From the NCBI RefSeq assembly GCF_035653575.1, contig NZ_DASRBQ010000180.1:1-64000 (forward strand): 64,000 bases of DNA, read 5' to 3'. The notes below the pieces were generated by a model. That model made no database searches and was not told the origin of the DNA. It worked only from the letters and a program-made list of their open reading frames with translations. Below are positions 57,970 to 64,000 of the stretch, one piece after another. Position 1 is the stretch's first letter; the number at the start of each line of letters is the position of its first letter. Source of the DNA: Actinocrinis sp035653575 (GTDB lineage: Bacteria; Actinomycetota; Actinomycetes; Streptomycetales; Catenulisporaceae). The translations under genes and the position numbers were made by a program.

Positions 57970-60246
57970 CCGACCGAACGGGGCGTGCTGCGCGACGTAC
58001 TCGCCCTGTGCCGGGACGAGGGTGCCGGCTGCGGAGGGTGCCTCGGCCACCGGAACGCTCCGGCGCAGCGAGCGCGGCCAGTTGCGCTCGCCGAGCAGGA
58101 TCATCACCGCCGGCAGCAGCAGCACCCTGATGACGGTGGCGTCCAGCGCCACGGCCACCGCGAGGCCGACCCCGAGCTGCTTGAAGTCCTGCATCGAGAG
58201 CGTCCCGAAGACCCCGAACACCGCCACCATGATCACGGCGGCGCTGGTGACCGCCCCGGCCGCGGACCGCAGCCCGTGCATCACCGCGCGCTCGGTGCTC
58301 ATCCCGTGCTCACGCGCCTCCTTGATCCGGGAGACCACGAACACGTGGTAGTCCATCGACAGGCCGAACAGCACCACGAACACGAACAGCGGCAGCCAGG
58401 ACTCGATCGCGCCGGGCACCTGCGAGTGCACCAGGCCCGCGCCCCAGCCGTGCTGGAAGATCGCCGTCATCACGCCGTACGCCGCACCCACCGAGAGCAG
58501 GTTGAGCAGAATCGCCGTGATCGCGATCACCGGCGAGCGGAACGCGACCAGCATCAGCAGGAAGGTGATCGCGAGCACGAACGCGAACACCGGCACGATC
58601 GAGTGGTGCAGTTGCGCGTTGAAGTCCACGCCGAAGGCCAGCTGTCCGCCGACCGCCACCTGCGCCCCGGGCAGCTTGCCGAGCGTCTGCGGCACGACCT
58701 GGCCGCGCAGCGTGTCCAGCGCGTGCAGCGAGGTCGCGTCGGTTCCGTTCCCCTCCAACGGAACCTGGATCTGCGCGACGTTCGCCGACGGGTAGAGCAG
58801 CACCCGGATCGGGTTGCCGGTCTTCGGGTCGCCAAGTTCGCCGGTGCGCAGCGCGGCCTGCTCGAACTGGTTGATCGCGTTCTGCGTCGCGGAACCCTTG
58901 ATGTCGGAGGTCTTGACCACCACGACCGCCGGCGCCGGACCGCCCGGGAAGGTCCTGGCGATCTGCTGATAGGTCTGCACGATCGGGATGTTCTGCGGCA
59001 CCTGCTGATCGACCGTCAGCTTCTCGGTGTGCATTCCGAACGCCGGACCGGCCAGCAGGACCAGGAAGCCCGTAGCGCCCAGCAGCGCCGCCCGCGGATG
59101 CGCGGCCACCTTGCCCAGCGTCGCGTTCCAGACCCGTCCGCCGCCGGCCGCGGCCTTCTGCGCCCGCCGCGCCCTGCGCCGCTTGGCGCCCGGAAGCCGC
59201 CCGAACTCGACCTTGTCGCCGAGCATCGAGAGCAGCGCGGGCAGCACGGTGACCGAGCCGAGCATCGCGATCGCGACCACCAGGATCGTCGCCACGGCGA
59301 AGCCCTCGAAGATGTGCATGCCGGATAGGAACATCCCGGCCATCGCGACCATCACGGTGAGCCCGGAGACCAGCACCGAGCGGCCCGAGGTGGCCGCCGC
59401 GATCCGCAGCGCGGTCTCCTTGTCCTTGCCGACGGCCCGCTCCTCGCGCTCCCGGCGCAGGTAGAACAGGCAGTAGTCGACGCCCACGGCCAGGCCCATC
59501 AGTAGCATCACCGAGTTGGCCGAGGAGTCCACCGGACTGAAGTGGCTGGCCACCGCGAGCAGCCCGATCGCGGCCATGAACGCGGTCAACGCCAGCAGCA
59601 CCGGCAGGATCGCCGCCAGCAGCGCGCCGAAAGCGATCAGCAGGATGCCGAGCGCGAGCGGGACCGCCGTCCACTCGGCGTGCTTGAAGTCCTTGCCGAG
59701 CGTGTTGTTGAACCAGTGGTTCGCCGAGGCCTCGCCGAACTCGCTGACCGCGATTCCGGGGTGCGCCGACCCGACCTTGGCGACGGCGTCCATGACCGGC
59801 TGCACCCGGTCGGCCGCGGAGGTCGCCTCGCCGGTCATGTCGAACTCGATCAGGGCACTGTGCTTGTCTGCCGAGATCAAGCCGGCCGAGTACGGGTCGC
59901 GCAGGTTCTGCGTCAGCTTCGTGCCCTGCACGGCCGTGATCGCGTCCTGCACGGCGGCGCGGAACTGCGGATCGTTCGTGGTCTGCGTCGCGCTGTGCAC
60001 CAGCACCATCTCGCCGGCCGGCTGCGAGATGTGCGCGTCCTGCAGAATCTGCAGCGCCCGCGCCGAATCGCCGGTGCCCTGCTGCGCGTCGGTCAGGTTC
60101 CGCTGCCCGGCGGCGCCGCCGATCACGGTGGCCAGCACCACGAACAGCAGCCAGCCGAAGACGGCGGTCTTGCGGTGCCGCGCGCTCCAGCCGCCTAGCG
60201 AGGCGGCGAGATTGCGTCTTCCCTCTTGTCGAACCGGAGTATGCAC
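57856..60246 (-). CDS. MMPL/RND-family transporter
   Basis: 796 residues: two repeats of one TM, a porter-type extracytoplasmic loop and five TMs. Key segments are VFGWLLFVVLATVIGG (TM1), GLAVGVDYCLFYLRREREE (Asp-Tyr pair of TM4) and FGLSMDYHVFVVSRIKEARE (second repeat), the proton-relay positions of MMPL proteins. A basic loop of ~30 residues precedes TM7. It probably exports lipids or drugs. GTG 60246 has AGGGAG six bases upstream. The C-terminal ~40 residues are antisense to the kinase gene and have no family match that I recognise. Confidence 0.93.
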   Translation of the reverse strand: MHTPVRQEGRRNLAASLGGWSARHRKTAVFGWLLFVVLATVIGGAAGQRNLTDAQQGTGDSARALQILQDAHISQPAGEMVLVHSATQTTNDPQFRAAVQDAITAVQGTKLTQNLRDPYSAGLISADKHSALIEFDMTGEATSAADRVQPVMDAVAKVGSAHPGIAVSEFGEASANHWFNNTLGKDFKHAEWTAVPLALGILLIAFGALLAAILPVLLALTAFMAAIGLLAVASHFSPVDSSANSVMLLMGLAVGVDYCLFYLRREREERAVGKDKETALRIAAATSGRSVLVSGLTVMVAMAGMFLSGMHIFEGFAVATILVVAIAMLGSVTVLPALLSMLGDKVEFGRLPGAKRRRARRAQKAAAGGGRVWNATLGKVAAHPRAALLGATGFLVLLAGPAFGMHTEKLTVDQQVPQNIPIVQTYQQIARTFPGGPAPAVVVVKTSDIKGSATQNAINQFEQAALRTGELGDPKTGNPIRVLLYPSANVAQIQVPLEGNGTDATSLHALDTLRGQVVPQTLGKLPGAQVAVGGQLAFGVDFNAQLHHSIVPVFAFVLAITFLLMLVAFRSPVIAITAILLNLLSVGAAYGVMTAIFQHGWGAGLVHSQVPGAIESWLPLFVFVVLFGLSMDYHVFVVSRIKEAREHGMSTERAVMHGLRSAAGAVTSAAVIMVAVFGVFGTLSMQDFKQLGVGLAVAVALDATVIRVLLLPAVMILLGERNWPRSLRRSVPVAEAPSAAGTLVPAQGEYVAQHAPFGRLGRFGQPEAEDRPAVGMVGGRHGAPVRFGDLGDDGQP

Positions 60247-60353
60247 GGGAATCTCCCTCGTGGGCTCTGAGGGCGACGGTGCGACTCACCGGCCCCCACA
60301 CCCAACCTAGGAATCCGCACCATGCCTCTGACATGCGGTTGAGCCCCCAATTA

Positions 60354-60373
60354 GGGTGTAGTTAGGTACACCC
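60354..60373. promoter_or_regulatory. Inverted repeat GGGTGTA-N6-TACACCC between mmpL and narL-type genes
   Basis: A perfect 7-bp inverted repeat (60354-60360 and 60367-60373) in the 225-nt divergent gap. Its size and symmetry fit a site for a dimeric LuxR/NarL-type regulator, most simply the one encoded at 61764, which could control both directions. Confidence 0.55.
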
Positions 60374-60471
60374 CCGGATCGGCTGTGTAGGTCCCGTGCG
60401 CACCACTTCCGGGTGCCGCAGACTGGGTCGCGTCCCGTCTCGGCGACGGGGACTCACAGGAGGTACCGAAG

Positions 60472-61800
60472 ATGACGATCACCGCTCCGGCCGACCAGGT
60501 CGCGGTGCGCAGACCGCCCAAGTCGCGGTTCAAGCGCGCGCTGCTCGCCCCGTGGCAGGGGCTCGTGCTGACCTTCATCGCCGGCCTGAACATCGGCGTC
60601 GTCGTGCTCCAGCTCGACATCCTCGGCTTCATCGGCCTCGGCGTCGGCCTGCTGCTGCTGCCCATCTCCACGTGGCTGTGCCGACAGGTGGCCAACCTGG
60701 CCCGCCATCTGGCCTGGCGCTGGCAGGGCGTGCAGATCCAGCGCCCCTACCGGCCGAGGCCGCAGTTCCAGCGCGGGGTGATGGGGATCGCGGAGCGCTG
60801 CCGGTGGATCCTGCGGGACCCGGCGACCTGGCGGGACCTGGTGTGGAGCTTCCTCGACATGGTCGTCGGCTTCACCCTCGGCCTGTTCGCGGCCGTGTTG
60901 CTGCTCTACGGCATCGAGGGTGTCGTGCTCTCCTCGCTGTGGCCGATCCTCGTGCGGCACGGCTACAACGACTGGTACACGTTCGTGCACGTCCAGCAGG
61001 GCAACGAGAAGTGGCGCTGGGTGCCGGCCGGCATGGGCGCGTTCATCGCGATCCTCGGCTTCTATGTCGCGCCGGGCCTGCTGCGGGTGCACGCGCTGTG
61101 GACCAGGGTGCTGCTCAAGCCGACGCGGGCCGCCGAGCTGGCGCTGCGGGTGCAGCACCTGACCGAGACGCGGGCCGACGCCGTGGACGCCTCGGCCGCC
61201 GAACTGCGCCGCATCGAGCGCGACCTGCATGACGGCGCGCAGGCCCGTCTGGTGGCGATGGGCATGAACCTGAGCGCGGCGGAGGCACTGATGGAGAAGC
61301 ACCCCGACGAGGCCCGCGCCCTGCTCATGGAGGCCCGCGACGCCTCCGTCAAGGCGCTGACTGAACTTCGGGGGCTGGTACGCGGCATCCACCCGCCGGT
61401 GCTGGCCGACCGCGGGCTCGCCGACGCGGTTCGCGCCCTCGCCCTGGACAGCGCGCTGAACGTCGAGGTCACCGCCGACCTGCCCGGCCGCGCCCAGGCG
61501 CCGGTGGAATCCGCGGCGTACTTCGCGGCCAGCGAGTTGCTGACCAACGTCGCCAAGCACGCGGGCGCGAGCCGGGCGTGGATCGACCTCTCCTACGCGA
61601 ACGGCCTGCTGCGGATGACGGTGACCGACGACGGACGCGGCGGCGCCGACCCGGCCGGCGGCACCGGACTGCGCGGAGTGGAGCGCCGGATCGGTACATT
61701 CGACGGGTTGTTGACCGTGACGAGCCCGCCCGGCGGGCCGACCGTAGTGGCCCTGGAGATTCCGTGCGCGTTGTCCTCGCCGAAGACCTCTTCCTCCTGA
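60472..61800 (+). CDS. NarL-system (HisKA_3) sensor histidine kinase
   Basis: 442 residues. An N-terminal integral-membrane sensor (four TMs: ~28-48, 50-65, ~120-150, ~180-200) is followed by a HisKA_3 dimerisation domain with ERDLHDGAQARLVAMG (His ~251) and an HATPase (ELLTNVAKHAGAS, DDGRGGADPAGGTGLRGVERRI). Phosphorylates the next regulator. ATG 60472 has GGAGG upstream. The 3' end overlaps the regulator by 37 nt. Confidence 0.93.
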   Translation: MTITAPADQVAVRRPPKSRFKRALLAPWQGLVLTFIAGLNIGVVVLQLDILGFIGLGVGLLLLPISTWLCRQVANLARHLAWRWQGVQIQRPYRPRPQFQRGVMGIAERCRWILRDPATWRDLVWSFLDMVVGFTLGLFAAVLLLYGIEGVVLSSLWPILVRHGYNDWYTFVHVQQGNEKWRWVPAGMGAFIAILGFYVAPGLLRVHALWTRVLLKPTRAAELALRVQHLTETRADAVDASAAELRRIERDLHDGAQARLVAMGMNLSAAEALMEKHPDEARALLMEARDASVKALTELRGLVRGIHPPVLADRGLADAVRALALDSALNVEVTADLPGRAQAPVESAAYFAASELLTNVAKHAGASRAWIDLSYANGLLRMTVTDDGRGGADPAGGTGLRGVERRIGTFDGLLTVTSPPGGPTVVALEIPCALSSPKTSSS

Positions 61801-62408
61801 GAGAAGGGCTTTCCCGGCTGCTGCAAGCCCACGGCTTCGAGATCGTCGCGGCCGTAGACGACGGACCAAGTCTGCTCAAAGCGCTGATCGACCACCGCCC
61901 GGATGTGGCGGTGGTCGATGTGCGTATGCCCCCGACATTCACTGACGAGGGGCTGCAAGCCGTCCTCGCCGCGCGCCGGCAGGTGCCCGGGCTACCCGTG
62001 CTCGTGCTCTCCCAGTACGTCGAGCAGCTCTACGCCCGCGAGCTGCTCGCGGACGGCACCGGCGCGGTCGGCTATCTTCTCAAGGACCGAGTCTTCGACG
62101 CGGCGCAGTTCGTCGACGCGGTACAGCGGGTGGCGGCCGGCGGGACCGCGATGGACCCGGAGGTGATCGCCAAGCTGCTCGCGCGGGGCAGCAGCCGGGA
62201 ACCGCTGGGCCGGCTCTCCCCGCGCGAGGTGGAAGTTCTGGCCCTGATGGCCGAGGGCCGCTCCAACGCGGCGATCGCGCAACGTCTCGTCATCACCGAG
62301 CGCGCGGTGACGAAGCACACCTCGAACATCTTCACCAAGCTGGACCTGCCGCCCTCCGACGACGACAACCGCAGGGTGCTCGCCGTCCTCGCGTACCTGG
62401 ACCGCTGA
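61764..62408 (+). CDS. LuxR/NarL-family response regulator
   Basis: 214 residues. The receiver has LAEDLFLLREGLSRLL and the phospho-Asp in VAVVDVRMPP (~51). The LuxR HTH (~150-195) has LSPREVEVLALMAEGRSNAAIAQRL and ERAVTKHTSNIFTKL. GTG 61764 has GGAG five bases upstream and lies inside the kinase gene. It probably binds the inverted repeat at 60354 and controls the MMPL exporter. Confidence 0.94.
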   Translation: MRVVLAEDLFLLREGLSRLLQAHGFEIVAAVDDGPSLLKALIDHRPDVAVVDVRMPPTFTDEGLQAVLAARRQVPGLPVLVLSQYVEQLYARELLADGTGAVGYLLKDRVFDAAQFVDAVQRVAAGGTAMDPEVIAKLLARGSSREPLGRLSPREVEVLALMAEGRSNAAIAQRLVITERAVTKHTSNIFTKLDLPPSDDDNRRVLAVLAYLDR

Positions 62409-62421
62409 TCACCGCCCCTGG

Positions 62422-63702
62422 TCAGGACAGAGTCGCCTTCGCGATCCCGAGGATGAACGGGGTGGTGTTCACCGACTCGCTCGTCGGGCTGAACGCGTAC
62501 ACCAGCACGCGCTGCAAGTCCCGCGTCGCGAAGACTCCGTCGGTGTATCCGGGCCGCGAGCCGGTCTTCCCCCAGACGGTGACGTCGCCGATCGTCGCGC
62601 TCATCAATCCCATGCCGAAGCAGGCCTGCCCGGTGCAGTGATCAGTACCCATATACGGCACGTCCGGCACCGTCACCATGTCCTCCAGCTCCGCGCCCGG
62701 TAGCAGTCGCCCGGTGAACAGCGAGACCATCAGGGTCCGCAGATCCCGTGCCGAGGAGATCATGCCGCCCTCGGCCCAGGGATAAGGGCTCTGCTCCGTG
62801 ACATCGACGAGCGTCGACGCGCCGCTGCCGTCCGCCGCCGGAACCGCCAGGTATCCGTGCAGGTGCGGGCCCGCGATCCGATACGAGGTCGCGGCCGGCA
62901 CCGAGGTGTCGTGCAGCCTCAGTGGCCTGATGATCCTGGCGTTCACCTCGTCGGCGTAGCTGTGCCCGGTGACGCGCTCGATCAGCATGCCCAACAGGAA
63001 GTAGTTCACGCCGTTGTACCGCTGCGCGCTCCCCGGAGCGAAGGCCATCGGCTCACCGGCCAGCGCCCCGACGATCTGCTGCGGCGTCGGGTGCTCGAAA
63101 CGATGCGCGACAAACCCCGCTGGGTCGCCCTCGTCGTCGCCGACGTCCACGCCGGGCAGCCCGCTGGTGTGGTTCAGCAGCTCGGCGACCGTGATCGGCG
63201 GATAGGAAGCGGGCAGCTCCCCGGGCAGGTAGTGCTGGATGCTGTCGGTGAGCGAGACCTGATGCGAGGCGACCAGTTGTAGCGCCACCGTCGCGGTGAA
63301 CACCTTTGTCACGCTGCCGATCCGGAACCGGTCAGAAGGCGACGGCGCGCTGCCGGTTGCCACGTCCCCGAGCCCTGACACTCCCCGCCACGTGTCACCG
63401 CTCTGAAGGTCGTTCACCAGTGCCAGCGCGCCCGTGATTTCGGCGTTCGGCAGACCACCGATAGCCGCCTGCAACGCCGCCGGATCAAGCGGCGGCAGCT
63501 GCGGTGTGTGAACCGGTGGCAAGCCGGATCCGGCCATTACCGGAGTTGCCGGAGCCGCCGTGTCCGGTGCGCCCGGCGCGGCCGCCTGCGCCCCCGGCGC
63601 CAGCGCCCCGCTCGCCAGCGCCACCGCGCCGACCACCCCGACCAGCGCGCCGATGCGCGTGTGCCCCGCGCGAGCAGAAGCCCGCAGGTACTTCGTGTCC
63701 AA
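62422..63702 (-). CDS. Secreted serine hydrolase of the class C beta-lactamase / DD-carboxypeptidase family
   Basis: 426 residues. A signal peptide (~1-41, ending PGAQA-AAP) and Pro/Ala linker precede the domain. The SxxK motif is S130-V-T-K133 (IGSVTKVF), the YxN motif is RYNGVNYFL, and KTG-like WGKTGSRPGY is near the C-terminus, so the active site looks complete. It may act on peptidoglycan stem peptides or esters. TTG 63702 has GGGGAG seven bases upstream and is the best start. Confidence 0.9.
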   Translation of the reverse strand: MDTKYLRASARAGHTRIGALVGVVGAVALASGALAPGAQAAAPGAPDTAAPATPVMAGSGLPPVHTPQLPPLDPAALQAAIGGLPNAEITGALALVNDLQSGDTWRGVSGLGDVATGSAPSPSDRFRIGSVTKVFTATVALQLVASHQVSLTDSIQHYLPGELPASYPPITVAELLNHTSGLPGVDVGDDEGDPAGFVAHRFEHPTPQQIVGALAGEPMAFAPGSAQRYNGVNYFLLGMLIERVTGHSYADEVNARIIRPLRLHDTSVPAATSYRIAGPHLHGYLAVPAADGSGASTLVDVTEQSPYPWAEGGMISSARDLRTLMVSLFTGRLLPGAELEDMVTVPDVPYMGTDHCTGQACFGMGLMSATIGDVTVWGKTGSRPGYTDGVFATRDLQRVLVYAFSPTSESVNTTPFILGIAKATLS

Positions 63703-63798
63703 CGGAAGACTCCCCGATGCCTTGTTTCTCTTAAGCGGACACCGAGGAGTCTTCCGAACCGTGCTTAGAGCTTCACGGGTAGCAGAGTCAGTCTTCGA

Positions 63799-63816
63799 GG
63801 TGGTGCTGGCACCACC
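63799..63816 (-). terminator. Hairpin after the partial right-edge gene
   Basis: GGTGGTGC-TG-GCACCACC is a perfect palindrome 17 nt downstream of the minus-strand stop at 63833; at least 7 bp can pair around a 4-nt loop. The rest of 63703-63832 shows no gene. Confidence 0.55.
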
Positions 63817-63832
63817 CCGGCGCGCCCGGCGA

Positions 63833-64000
63833 TCAGGTCGTCGAGTAGTACCCGAACACGTCCACGATCAGCCGCGCCACGCCCGACTCCGCCAGATGCA
63901 AGTCGATGCCGTAGTTCTGACTTCCCAAGGTGACGGTCGCCGCGTTCGTGACGGTCTCATTCGCGGGGAAGTCGAGGGCCGAGATCGTCGGCGGGGTGGC
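63833..64000 (-). CDS. C-terminus of a secreted protein with VDVFGYY ending (partial)
   Basis: On the minus strand the frame is open from the window edge to TGA at 63833-63835, giving 55 residues: a segment like FPANETVTNAATVTLG, then LHLAESGVARLIVDVFGYY and a short end. Extracellular proteins of Catenulispora and relatives often end in domains with the pattern LIVDVxGYY. The start and identity lie right of the window. Confidence 0.75.
   Translation of the reverse strand, partial: ATPPTISALDFPANETVTNAATVTLGSQNYGIDLHLAESGVARLIVDVFGYYSTT

Overview
The window is chromosomal DNA from a high-GC, Gram-positive, mycelial-type actinobacterium. Evidence for this is the bldN/rsbN developmental sigma/anti-sigma pair, an F420-type (LLM) oxidoreductase, the rex-hemA-hemC-hemD-hemB block, the 32-codon ribosomal protein bS22 gene, RadA/DisA adjacency and GTG/TTG starts. 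As I recall it, the order ppx - isomerase - proC ... HTH - bS22 - SDR - acyltransferase - rsbN - bldN - HAD phosphatase - glutaredoxin - rex - hem resembles the Streptomyces order. Several proteins (the large membrane-tethered sigma-like fusions and the partial VDVFGYY-type secreted protein at the right edge) suggest a Streptomyces relative such as the Catenulisporales. That placement is inference.

Layout. (1) 1-2520: the right end of an integrative element (replication initiator, excisionase, tyrosine integrase) next to the 3' end of tRNA-Thr(UGU). (2) 2.8-13.7 kb: housekeeping genes: an MsmK/MsiK-type sugar-importer ATPase, an LLM oxidoreductase, rlmB-cysS, a Bcr/CflA drug exporter, mutY, and radA-disA. 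(3) 13.8-21.2 kb: a sigma-factor-rich stretch with two consecutive sigma-like proteins fused to a membrane anchor and extracytoplasmic region (one ending in a BACON-like domain), a conserved Cys-rich protein, and a SigE-type ECF sigma with a membrane-anchored partner. (4) 21.2-28.7 kb: ppx, sugar isomerase, proC, a first MacAB-like efflux operon, and a conserved putative phosphatase. (5) 28.9-42.7 kb: HTH regulator, bS22, SDR, acyltransferase, rsbN/bldN, HAD phosphatase, glutaredoxin, and the redox-sensing rex-hemA-hemC-hemD operon followed by hemB. (6) 42.6-50.5 kb: accessory genes: an orphan LivG-like ATPase, a CPBP protease-like membrane protein, a TetR regulator, a YdeP/FdhF-type molybdoenzyme, a secreted protein of unknown function, and a three-gene cassette with two related two-helix membrane proteins. 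(7) 50.6-62.4 kb: a signalling and efflux island: a second MacAB-like operon extended by a DUF5666-like protein and a Cys-motif lipoprotein, then an OmpR-type two-component system, an MMPL exporter, and a divergent NarL-type two-component system. (8) 62.4-64 kb: a secreted serine beta-lactamase-like hydrolase and the C-terminus of a secreted protein.

Two signals recur that ordinary gene annotation does not explain. First, at least 14 start codons lie 6-8 nt (mostly exactly 7) after a TANNNT -10 hexamer and lack a Shine-Dalgarno sequence, which points to widespread leaderless transcription; this fixes many start sites here. Second, seven genes end inside short repeats (14-17 bp units, one 13-bp repeat spaced 29 bp) that include the stop codon, so the stop and the tail of the gene are duplicated into the 3' flank. 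Other notable items are a 21-bp-arm inverted repeat upstream of the bS22 gene, a BldN-like promoter in front of rsbN, a Rex operator overlapping the rex promoter, and a DGG (not DGA) motif in DisA.
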